64,000 nt of DNA from Whalleya microplaca (taxonomy: Eukaryota; Ascomycota; Sordariomycetes; Xylariales; Xylariaceae), in assembly GCA_022497155.1 (NCBI GenBank), contig MU385730.1:496001-560000 (forward strand), read 5' to 3'. The translations under genes were made by a program, and so were the position numbers. The notes beneath the pieces are model-generated. The model searched no databases, was not told the DNA's origin, and worked only from the letters and a program-made list of their open reading frames with translations. Below, in pieces: positions 50,314 through 61,700 of the stretch. Within the stretch, counting starts at the first letter, position 1. Each line of letters opens with the position of its first letter.

Positions 50314-51818
50314 CTATCTTCTTGCCCTAATGTTTAATTCGCCAACGTCAGCGGCACCTGGGAGAGGCGATGCACCCCTGGCAAGTGCAATTCTCTGGGC
50401 GCTCACCCGCTCTCTCATATCCGTTGTATTCATCAGAGCCCTGCAGTTGCCGCTTGTCGAGAACAGAATTTTGATTGTTTTTGTCTTCTCGTGGCATCTC
50501 AAAATATCTATCAGCTTCGTCAAGTCAAGACAGTTTTCTCGGTGGTCAATGGTCTCCAGCGCGTCGATAACACATATGAGCGAGGGGGGAGCTAGCGTCA
50601 ACAAAGTCTCCAAGATATCTAGGGCAGTCTTATAGCTCCCAAGGCTTCCGTCTAGTTGCTCGAGGTTTTGTTTCGATAACTTGCGAGGCGGCGTGAAAGA
50701 AGGAGGTACAAGACATATCAGTTGAGAAATCAACGTATAAGCAAGCGCAATGATCCCAGCACAACGGGCTGGCATGTTTGGTTTTTGAAAATTGTATCGA
50801 CGCTTCGCAAAGAAGGAGATGCTTGGAATCCCCGCATTCATCGCGCTCAGACTGAGCCGAAGTGCCATAAGAGATAGCTCTGGGCCGACAGAGGAGAATG
50901 CTGGTCCTTCCACCCAAATGAACTTGGACTCCGGCCCGTCCATCCATGATTGGATATCTATGAGAACCTCTCTTGGTAGGAATGGCCGCCTGGGTTGTCC
51001 GATGTGTGACAGTAGCTCATCTTTCGCATCTTCGGCATACACCTTCATGCCACTCGAGAAACTTTCAAGTTCTTCTCTGGTCATGAACACGCCATCAACT
51101 GCCATATTTGAGTTAGTCGCTGGCAGCTCTGATTACTTAATTCGACTTACCATCTTCTATTCTTCCTGCATCTGGTTCTTCACTTGTGTCCTGGTCGTTC
51201 GGACGGAGCTGGAGCCTCGGCCTGGTCTGAGATTGAATAAGATCTGATTTTCGTTAGCATAGGGTTCGCTGTGCTCCCACAACGGACAATACCTTGCATT
51301 GCGGTGTCTTTAAGCTTGTATATCAAGCTGTGCTCAACTTCTTGATACATTTGTGAAACTACTTGCTGAAAGAGTCGTTGCTGCATCTCGAGATCGATAT
51401 TTCTACTTTCATCGCCGGTCCGTTTAAGGAGCTCATGCGCCAGATGCTTTAGTTCGTGGACTTCTTGCTCAATCTTGATCGTACGTTGCTCAGTACTCTG
51501 CGTCCTTAGCTGTGTTTTCAACTTTGCTTCGCGGCTAATTTCCTTTACGAGTTTCTGAATATCCTCGACTCTCCTTTCCACATGCTTGTTATAGAACTTG
51601 CTATCGATGGACTTTTTGAAACGTACCCAGCGACTTTGGTACCACCTCATAGCGTGGCACAGGAACTTGAACACCTCTACGTACAAGTTTACGATCGCTT
51701 GCTTCACAGTCCCCGAATTCGCGACCAAAGTGCTTTTGTCAACGAACCGCATGTCGTTACTAATGTCAACCAGTGCTGCCGCAAACCCCTCTGTAACAGC
51801 TTCATGATGTACAGATGC
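50314..51818 (-). CDS. DUF7708 / degenerate NACHT-like protein, 5'-truncated
   Basis: Three exons join in frame: 51818-51294 (acceptor side, start missing), 51243-51151 and 51098-50314. Together they give about 466 readable residues. The N-terminal part (ALVDISNDMRFVDKST, VKQAIVNLYVEVFKFLCHAMRWYQSRWVRFKKSI) resembles the fungal DUF7708 region that precedes NACHT-type NTPases. A coiled-coil-prone region follows (EDIQKLVKEISREAK...). The last exon looks like a STAND NTPase start (WVEGPAFSSVGPELSLMALRL), but the Walker A GxxGxGKS is absent, with a Walker-B-like LICVIDALETI further on. Intron 2 of the model (51244-51293) has a TGCTAAC branch point. At the 5' side, an in-frame TAG and a TTGCTTAG acceptor mark the edge of the first readable exon, and 70 bp further on the RIP block begins, so the upstream exon(s) appear lost or destroyed. 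Function is unknown; NLR-like proteins of this sort are linked to recognition. Confidence 0.72.
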
Positions 51819-51888
51819 CTAAGCAATTATGAGACCTTGGATATAGAAGTTGGTAGAGAACAACATTGTCACGATAATAGGGATATTA

Positions 51889-51959
51889 AAGATCTCTTTT
51901 AAGCCTATGGATCTCGGAGCAATATTGCTCCGAGATTTATAGGCTTAAAAAAAGATCTT
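51889..51959. repeat. 71-bp palindrome at the edge of the AT-rich block
   Basis: Two arms of about 35 bp meet at about 51923/51924 (core TCTCGGAGCAATATTGCTCCGAGA, given here as arms TCTCGGAGCAAT and its complement). The arms differ at a few sites. At each, the arm facing the genes has G or C where the arm facing the repeats has A or T. AAAGATCT words recur at each end and again near 51969 and 51986. It may be a terminal inverted repeat or the end of an LTR. Confidence 0.8.
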
Positions 51960-52299
51960 CTATAACTAAAAGATCTTTCGGATTTTAGATCTTTATATAA
52001 TTTTATTAAAGTAATTATAGCAGCACCTAAATAATTTTTATATACACTATAACTATAATAGTTATAAGCCCGATTAACGCTTAAGGCCGGTGTTTTTTAG
52101 TAATTACTTATTAAAATTAAACTATTTTATCTTTTATACTTTCTCTTTTTTTATAACAGCTTTTCGAACTATAAATAAGCTTAATACTATATCTTTAATA
52201 ACCGATTTAATCCTTATTATTACGCTTTTTAAAAACAATTATAACTAGCTTAAATAGTACGTCTAACTAAAGGCTAACTACAAAATTTATAAGGTATAA

Positions 52300-55200
52300 C
52301 ATTTAATTAACTTAAACGCTCCCGACTATAACAAATCTTACGCTCTCCCCCCAGCAGCACTCACGCTTAAAAAAGTTAAGGTTACAAAAATTACAAAGAT
52401 TTTCCGACCTTATAACGAAAGCCTGCAAAAATAGCAAGTTTTGCCAAAATCAGGCTATCTATAGGCCCCAAAAAAGCCTTCCGAACCTACCGACAAAAAA
52501 GTAATAGAAAGTTTTAAAAACTAGGCAAAAGCTTATAACGTTACCGCTACTAACTAAAATAACGATTATAAGCGTTATAACGCAATCTGGAATTAAGTAC
52601 TTAAGACAGTTAACCCTAATTTAAAAGCTTTAGTAATAACTATAAGCCTTTAGAAAGAAGTAATTATAATTTAAAATATCGTTAGAGCTTTAAAAAGCTT
52701 TTTAGCACCTTCGATAGCGAGCATTCGAACTATAGTACTAAAAACCTATCGACAAATATTAGTTAAAGCTAAGAAAAACTTAATTAAGCCTAATAAATAG
52801 TACGCGAAATAATATCGAGCTTTCGTAAACGCTTAAGCTTATAAATTTCCTAAAGTTAATAAAGTACTAACAGTTAAAAATTTCCTTAATATAATAAAAG
52901 CTCGCCTAACCTTTAACTAGGTAATAAAAAAGCTTAATAATATAATTAAAGACGATCGTTTAGGGAATCGACTAATTACATTAGCTTAATACGGAGATTA
53001 ATTCGGAGCTTTATTACATAAAAACCAGCTAAAAGCTCGAAACAAAACTCCAGGCCTTTTTATTACACTCGGAAAATAGCCTAATAATTTAGACCTTAAA
53101 TAAAAATCTACCGACAGTAAATCTTTAAGTAAGCCTAATAATAATTCCGGAGCTTAAAATAAATAACTATACCCTTATTTACTATTTAAAAAGCGTCTAT
53201 ACCGTTAGATACTTAAATTATACGCGATCTTATAATACGCCATTACTAAAAAAAGCGATAAAATTATTAATATCCCGAAAAAGTCTCGTATAGCCGAAAT
53301 TAAGAAACGCTTTAAGCTTTTTAAATAAAAAAACCTAACAAATAGAATCTATTCTTAGGAATGGCAAATAAGATAGGACTTATAAAATAAAAGTAATCGA
53401 AAAGGTTAAAAGCCTAAAAAAAGATCTTAAAATCTAATAGTCCCTAACTGTTTTATAAGAACAGTAATCGACCCTATTAAAGATTTTAAGCTTAAAGGAT
53501 TACCGGGCTTTTATATTATAATAGGATTTAAAAAATACCCACTCTCGGAATATACTATTATCGATAACTATAAAGCTTTTTATTTAGTTAATAACGCGGT
53601 ATTAATAATCCTAAAGAACTTCCGACCTACTTAAAATAATAAAGTAATAAAAACAGGCATTTCGAGCTTTCTTATTACTGGACGAAATAAGAGGATTTTT
53701 CCTAAGATTTTTTAGGTTAAGAGAGGAAAAAAGTTTTAGGATTTTAAGCTTATTAACGTAATACTCGTTAAGGGATTCCATATAAACATTATTTCGAAAG
53801 CTCGCTTAAGGGACATAAGAATTTAGTATTATAGACTCGATTACTTATTACGGTACAGTATTATAAATTATAACGTTATATTTAAAAAGCTTTTTCGAAA
53901 GCATAATTTAGTTTTTATTAAATATAACAAGCTTTTTTTATATTATAACAAGCCTATAATAATTAGTGCTACTTTATTTAAAAAGATTAGATAAAATGTA
54001 ATAAAAATATTAGCTTTTTTTATAATAGAAAGAAATAGGCCGTAAAAACCTTTTAGAAATCTCGCGCGCCCGAAAGAAGATTTTAAAACTTTATAATATA
54101 TTCGGTTAGGTTATTTAGGACCAATAGCGCTAAAAGCTTTAGTAATAAATATATAGAATATAAAGATTAACGGCATAAAACAAATAAAGTATCTTTACTA
54201 CGTTATAACCTACGTTCGTTAGGTAATATTATAACGCCGATTAAAGCATTTTTTACCCCGTCTTTTTTAAAGGATCTTATAAAATCTTTTCGACTTTAAA
54301 AAAGGGCACGAGAAATCGGAATAAGCACTTATAATAAAAAATAAATATAACGGAATAATTTTTACTATCCTACTAAAAAGCAAGGCTTAGCTACATATTT
54401 TCGGGACTTTACGGTAATTCGAAATTAAAATCCGCAGGTAATATAAGGTACTAATTTGTAAAATCTGCAATAATAACGAAAAAGCTATAATTAAACTTAG
54501 GGAATATATTATTTACCAGCTTTAGGCCTAAAAAAAAAGGATAAATTTTAAGCTTTTTTTATTATATACTAAAAAGCCTATAAAAAATAGCAAGCGAGCT
54601 AGTTAAAAAATTATCGATAAATTAATTAAAATAAAAATAAAAACTAAACTTTTTTAAAAGCTTTAGCCAAAAAATATATAAGCCGTAACTTATTTATATA
54701 ATATCTCACTATTTTAAAATAAAGCTTTATATACTCCTTATAAGATATTCGATTTATAATTTAGGTAGTATTTTAAATAATATAACCTAATAATTGTATA
54801 AGCGCTAACGAGCGATCTATAGCCTAATTAGAACGGTATATATATTTATAGCTGTCGAGCTTACCCGCTTAAAACGGAACGTATAGCCGGAAAAAATAAA
54901 AGATTATTTAAAATCGAATTTAAAAGATATATCGGATATTTAGTTAGCTATAAGGCTTTTAATATATACCGTATCTAAATCCCGAATTTAAATTAAGTAA
55001 TTACTATAAGAAACGTTTGGTTCGATAAAAATCTATATTACTTATTAAAATAAAAAAAGCAAAAGTTTTTAATACTTTAAGCTTTTGCCGATAAATTAAT
55101 AGAGACAGAAAATATTAAATAGTTATTACAGATTATAAAAATATTAAATATATAAAAAAGCTTTAAGCTCCCGGGAATAAAGTTAAAATTTAATTAAATT

Positions 55201-57600
55201 AATTAAATAAAGAACGAGCTTATTATAAAACCCGAAATTTTAAAAAAAACACAGGGTTAAAAGTTGAGAGTAAGCGCGTCTAAAAAAATCGTTAATAGTT
55301 TAATTACTATTAAGCTATTAAAAAACGATTTTACCGAAAATTAGCCGTATAAACTTTTAACTTCCCGTAAAACTTTAAAGCTTAACTTTAAGCAGGTTTT
55401 ATAGCTAGATTTTAGCTAAGGGATAAATGCCGAAATAAATATAAAAAATTATAGTAATACCGAATCGATAATTGTTATTTGACTATTAGTAAGTAATAAA
55501 GATTTTTAATCTTTAAGGGAGGTATATTTTACCGAAAAGTTCGGCATTAAAAACTCGCGTAATTATTAAAGACTAAGCGAGTAGCTAAAGGACGATATAA
55601 ATCGCCGGTATAAAACTTAATAATAAACCGGTAATTACCTAATGCTAAAAAAACGAAATCGAAAGATCTACCTACTTGCTATAAAGGAAAGCAGGCGGAT
55701 AAAAAATAAAAACCCCGAAAATCCTAATTAAAGCATTAGAAATAAAAGGCAAAAATCTATAGCCTTTATTATATTATTTTATAGGAATAACGAAATTATT
55801 TTACTTAATAAACTAAACTAATTAAATTTTCTAAATATCTATATATTTAATTAACTATAGGCTATTTAAAAAAGAAATCGGTAATATAAAATATTATATA
55901 TAATAATCGCAATAATAATATACTAAAATAAGGCGGATCGTTTAAAAGCTACATTAAATAAACTATATATATACCGAAATAATTTTCTTAAAACTCTCCC
56001 GAAAACCTAGAAAAATCTTAATATTTACTTTTTAGGAAATCGTTTTAAAAAAAACGCTAAAAAAAAAATCAGGAATTTTTTGCGCCTGGGAGCTTGGAGG
56101 GTTATTAATCGAAAGCGTATTAAATACCGTTTATTACCCTTAAAATAAGTATTTACTTATAAATTTAATAAAAATAAATATCTAGAATTTTATAAGGCCA
56201 GAATAGTAATACGCAGGGATTTTTAAAAAAAAGAAATAATTTAAAATATATACGCTATTACGCTTGCTATAAAATTTTTTAAACTAATAATAGCGCTTAC
56301 TATAAAATTCGATTTTAAGGTTTTTCAGTATAACATTAAAAGCGCGTTTTTAAATACTTTACGTAATAAATTAAAGCTTATAATATATAAATTTCCTAAC
56401 GGCTTTAAAATTAATAGGAAATACGTTAAGATTTTACGAGTTTTATATAGCTTAAAAAAATTACTTCTATTATAATATAATAAATTCGCTACTACTTTTA
56501 AAATATTAAGCCTTATTATTTCCCTTAAAAAGCCTTGCCTTTTTTATATAAAAGGGAGAAAAATTTTCGTGATTTTTTATATAAACGATTTTTTATTACT
56601 ATTTAAGCGTCAGCACTAAATAAAAGCTATTAAATTAATTATAGCTATAAAAGAAATATATAAAATTAAGAAATAAGGAAAAATCTTTTAGTACTTAAGG
56701 ATTAAGGTATTAAAAAATCGATAGCGAAAGTCGATTATTCTACTTTATAATTTTTATATCGATAAAATTACCTTACGTTTTAACCTAGCTAATAATAGTT
56801 AGTTTTTAGTAATCCTTTTATTATACGCCGAGTTTTTTAAATATAAAAGATAAGTTTCGAAAAAACAAATTAAAAAATATTAAAAATATATAAGATCGAT
56901 CTTATATATCGCGATTATAATATATCTTAATATAATTTATATAATAATATAGCTCTCCTATTTCTTTATTAACTTAAGCTTGAAATATATAGCAGCAGCA
57001 AATTAGGTAATCCGTTACTTATACGTTACGCGCTTTTTAGGTATTAAATATAAAAGTAAGAGCTTTAAAAAACAAGTTTTGATTATTATAAGTAACGCTT
57101 TTTTTATAAATAATACGGAATCTCGAAAATTTTCCTATAGGTATATTATATCCCTTTTCGGGAGTACTATTATATAAAAGGCCACTAAATAAAACACTAT
57201 ATTTACTTTAATAATTAAAGCTAAAGTTATAGCTTTTAAATATATAGCTAAAGAAAATATAGTTTTAAAGTAGTTATTCCAAAATATCACTTTAAATTTT
57301 AAAAAGCCGTAAAGGATTTTTTATAACAATTAATAAGCGATTAGGCTTGTTATTAAAAAAGGACTTAAAATTAATATTAAATTCCGTTATATCGATATTT
57401 AAAATATATAGCTTCGTTAAAAATATACTAAAGGAAATTTCGAAATAACTTATTTAGCTATAAATTAAATATTAATAAACGGACTTATTAAAAGGCTTTT
57501 TAAATAAATATTCGAATATTTTAAAGCTTTATTAAACCTTTAAAATAATAAAGCTATAATTATAAATCGTTAAAGAATAAAAAAAGCGAGCTTAGCTTAA
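52300..57600 (+). mobile_element. RIP-decayed Ty1/copia retrotransposon
   Basis: Copia-order pol can be read through stops on the + strand. A gag-like region lies at about 52310-53040, and a protease/spacer region up to about 53950. The GAG-pre-integrase box (RLGYLGPIALKAL) is at 54102-54150, and integrase core follows to about 54960, ending in YGCRAYPL-like and IGYLV-like pieces. The reverse transcriptase has the QYNIKSAFLN box near 56325, the LYSLKK box near 56440 and the catalytic box as FYINDFLLL (56576-56602), where the second Asp of YVDD is changed. RNase H (YIISLFGSTI, 57140-57170) follows. Stop codons (TAA, TAG) fall throughout, most at former CAA, CAG or TGG sites as RIP predicts. 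Ends are not defined: no LTR pair was recognised, so the limits are approximate. It is non-autonomous and dead. Confidence 0.85.
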
Positions 57601-58715
57601 ATTTATATATTTAATAACTTTATAAACTTTTATAAAAAAAATAAAGTAATAAAAAACTACTTTAATAACAAGTAATAAGCTTGTATTTTAATTTAAAACT
57701 AATAAAATACCAAACATAAATTTATTCTTTAATAATTAGGCTTATAAACCCTACCGACAAAAGATATAAAAGTAAAAAATCTTTACTAATTAAGCAAAGC
57801 CTAATATATAATAAAACCCGGAAAAATAACCTAACTTAAGCCTAAAAAATCTATAAGCTTTTTTAAAAACTTTATAACATAAATTAAACGATTTTCTTTT
57901 AATTAAAAAGCCGAAAAAGCAGAACCGGATAAGCTAGCAACAGCTAAAATAGAAATTGCGTTTGTAAGGCGAGCTTACAAAAAAACCGACAAGCTAGAAA
58001 CTATAAAAATAATAAAAAAGCGAGCTACCGAAAGAACTAACGAGCCAGAAACTATAAAAGCGTAAAAGCCTATAATAAGCTAAAAAACAGAAATCGAGAA
58101 AGCTTCCGGGCTAATAGCAAAAAGCTTTTTACTAATATTAGTAAAAATAAAACCATTATTATAAGCGTATATAATAAACTCGCTAAAATTTTTATTAAAA
58201 ACCCGGTAATGTTATAAAAATTAATATATTATTAGTTTTAAAATCGCTAAAAAAACTTATAATAAAATCGGTAATATTATATAAATAAACGTAGCAGCAA
58301 GCGGTATAAAAAAGCCAGGAAAGGCTATAAAAATCTATATTAGTTTATTAAGCTTTTTAAAAAAAAATTTAAAAGATTTTATTTTAGGCAGCAAAAATAA
58401 CCCGAGCCGCATTTATAATAGCGGGAGCCCCGAAATATTTCCAGGCATTTATAAAACGTAACTTTATTAAACTTTAAAATACGAATATAATAAATATAAA
58501 AATCGGCGCAAAAAATAGAAATAATATTAAAGCGCGAGATATTTTTTTTTTACGGATAAAAATATCGGTAAAGCTTGGAGTTATAACGCTAAAAGTACCG
58601 GAAAAAATTATCGGAAATAATATAAAAGTTACTATAAAATTATTAATACCGGAGTTTTTTTTAAAAATAATTAAAGCTTAAAAAAAAATATTACTTCTAT
58701 TACCTAATATATAAT
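57600..58715. other. Unassigned AT-rich DNA between the two retroelements
   Basis: About 1.1 kb between the end of copia RNase H and the start of the gypsy LTR. Beyond the 51-bp repeats nothing is recognised. It might be copia 3' sequence with its LTR, or the remains of a third element. Confidence 0.5.
57909..58070 (+). repeat. Three imperfect tandem repeats of about 51 bp
   Basis: Each unit carries a GATAAGCTAGCAAC / GACAAGCTAGAAAC / AACGAGCCAGAAAC core followed by TATAAAA or similar. The 51-bp period (17 codons) is a multiple of three, and two of the three units are open in the same frame. They lie between the copia and gypsy remnants, outside any recognised domain. Confidence 0.6.
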
Positions 58716-58717
58716 GG

Positions 58718-58770
58718 GCTGTGCTGTAGTAGGGAATATCGGCGATCATAAGCCGATATAGCAGCACAGC
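58718..58770 (+). repeat. Two-level hairpin in the gypsy LTR
   Basis: Outer stem GCTGTGCTG / CAGCACAGC (58718-58726 with 58762-58770) and inner stem ATATCGGC / GCCGATAT enclose an 8-base loop. The next 14 bp (58768-58781) are the palindrome AGCTCTCGAGAGCT. The stems are perfect, in contrast to the decayed DNA around them. Confidence 0.8.
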
Positions 58771-58783
58771 TCTCGAGAGCTAG

Positions 58784-58790
58784 TATAAAT
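58784..58790 (+). promoter_or_regulatory. Possible LTR TATA box
   Basis: TATAAAT just after the hairpin and before a second CTCTCGAG copy. The position fits a promoter of the element's genomic RNA, but nothing else supports it. Confidence 0.4.
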
Positions 58791-61700
58791 GCTCTCGAGC
58801 TATATCGATATACCTTTTTAATTTTCTTTTTTTCTTTAGTTAAAAAATAAACATTTATTTAGCATTATAAAATTGCATTTTAACGTAACGGCTTTTTATA
58901 TATTTTCTAACTTACTAACTCCTAAGCTATATTAAAGCAAATTAGAATGTCAAAAGAAGCTTTAAAACAGCCCTTTAATAATCCGGAAATACCGTTAGCG
59001 AGATATGCGAAAGCACTAAATATTTAGGTCCACTAGATTTACACCCGCCTCGAGCAAACATACGTAGTATTAAAAGCGGTATTAAAAAATAATTCGGAAA
59101 AATAACGATTAAAATAAGCGGCTTATAAATAAAGATTAAAAAAACAATAGGATAAACTATTATAACGCCAGATAGTTTTAAAAATATAGCTATAAAAAAA
59201 CCTCGATTTATTAATTATATAAAACGCAAATATAATAAAAGGTACTCCTGTATAAAACTCTCGGGATCTTTAAAAACTTTAAAAATAGCCAGCCTAAATA
59301 GATATAAACCCTTAGTTAAGAAACCCTTAGCTAGGAAACCCTCAAGTATTTTTAGCACCCGCCCTAATAATTACCGCAGCCCTAGTACTTAAATATAAGC
59401 TATTACTATAGCCCGAGAAATTCGGGGGCGAGCGTAACCGCTATTCCGTATAAAAGATGTTAATAAAGTATAAGCTTTAAAAAAATACGGAGTTTATAAA
59501 AAAGGACTGAAATAAATAATATAGCATTTATAAACAGCTCGAAAATAATATATAACGCGTAATAAAGTTATATTATATTATAGAAAAACCTAATAGAATA
59601 TATAACCTAGTATTTTTTTTTTAATACTTATTGAACGTTTATAAAAATCGTAATAAAGCTATTAAAACGGGAGGTAAATTACGTAAATGCCGCTAGTCCG
59701 CTAATTAAACTTTTATATCTTTTTATATTAATTTCGAGCGATTGCTAGCAAAAATAGAAGGCAATATATAAAATAATAAAGCGAAATTCGTACTTATCGA
59801 AAAAGCGATTAATAATAAACTTAAAAACGCGTTAGTTCTAATAGCGCTACCGAATATCTACTAAAACTAAATTTACTAAGTAATAAATATCGTAACCCGA
59901 CTTAAAAAATCGCTATTTTATTATAGCGGAAATAGTTTAAAAGGCGGGACTGCGCCGAATAGATTACCCCTTCCGGGCCTACTACCCCCTACCTTTAATT
60001 ACTTTAAAACTAATTATAAAAGCGATATATTAATAACCGGCATAGCCGCGTTAGTAAAAAATTAGTAAACTAAATAAGTAACGAACGAAAAATAAAACGC
60101 TCGAATAAAGCGTAAAAAATACTTACGATATAAAAAAAAAAGCTACCTGTTTAAAAAATATACCTATCGTTTTATAAAATTATTTACCTGTATTAAGGTT
60201 AACGTAATAATAGGCTATAGATTTAAAAAAAACAAAGCCGAAAAAACATTAAAAAAACAGGAAAACGAGTAGCTCCTAAATAAAGTCGCGTTTAAAAACT
60301 TAATATAACGGCAGAAAAAATTAATATAACCGAGTAACTTATAAATAAAAAATCTTTTATAATCGATATATATTTAAATTAATAACTATATATAAAAATT
60401 TTTATAGATTTAAGATATAAATATTATATTATTATTAGCGAAAATATAATAAAACGCCTAAAGTTACCGCGTATACTTATCCGGGAAAAAATAGTAAAAA
60501 AAGCCACTCGCAAAAAAAGATTAAATGTTTCGGGCATAATTTATAAAATAACTTATATAAAGGCTAACTTTAATAAATATAAGTTAAGGATATTTGTGTA
60601 TATTATACCAGGTTTAAATTACTTTATAATATTAAAAAAGCCTTAAATAAAGCGTAACTGGGTAATATATATAACGCATAAGTATATATTATATATAGGA
60701 ATTGCCGGAAACCTAAGAGTATAGAAGAAAAAATACTCCCTAAAAACTATAAAAGTCTGTAAAACTCGGGAAGCGTTTTATATTAATATAATATATTTCG
60801 TAGGAAAAATAAAAAAAGCTTAGAAATAAAAAAAGCTAGAAAAACGAGTAATAGCTTAATAGATAGCTATATTTACTGTTATATTAATAGATATTAATAA
60901 AGCTTTAGTGTCTAAAAAAAAAACTAATATTCGAGAGAATCTCTCCCTTTAATTAAAGAGCTAAAAATAGTTATTCGAGGAAAAAAAAGGTAAAAATCTT
61001 CCGCTATACCGTATAAAAGCCGATTATAAAATTAACCTAAACTGTAATAAAGCGGGTAAAAAATTACCTGCCCTTTAGAGGCTATTATATAATATATTTT
61101 AAAAAAAATTATTAGCGTTACGGAAAATATTAATTAAGTTATTGGATAAAAGGTATATTTATGCGAGTAATTCGTTTATAAAAGTCTTTATATTTTTTAT
61201 CCGGAAATTAAACGGCAGACTTTGTTTTTATTACGATTATAAAGTATTAAATAATATTATTTAACGGAATCGGTACCCGCTTTTACTTATATAAGAAACG
61301 CTTAAAACCCTTTCGGGAATAAAATAGTTTTTTAAAATAAATGTTAGGTTAGCTTTTTATAAAATTAAAATTAAGGAAAAAAATAAATAGAAAACGGCTT
61401 TTCGTACTCGTTTTGGGCTATTCGAGTAGCTCGTAACCCCTTTCGGCTTAACGGGTATTCCCGTAACATTTTAGCGCTATATAAACGGTACGTTAAAAAA
61501 ATACCTAGATATTTTTTATTTAATATATATAGACGATATGTTGATTTATTCTTTTGGGACAAAAGAAAATCATGTTGATAAAATAAAAAAGGTATTAAAA
61601 TACTTGGAAGCAATAGGCTTAAATCTAAACATAAATAAGTATAAGTTCGTAATAACTACTATAAAATACTTAAGATTTATTATCGAAATAGGAAAAAAGG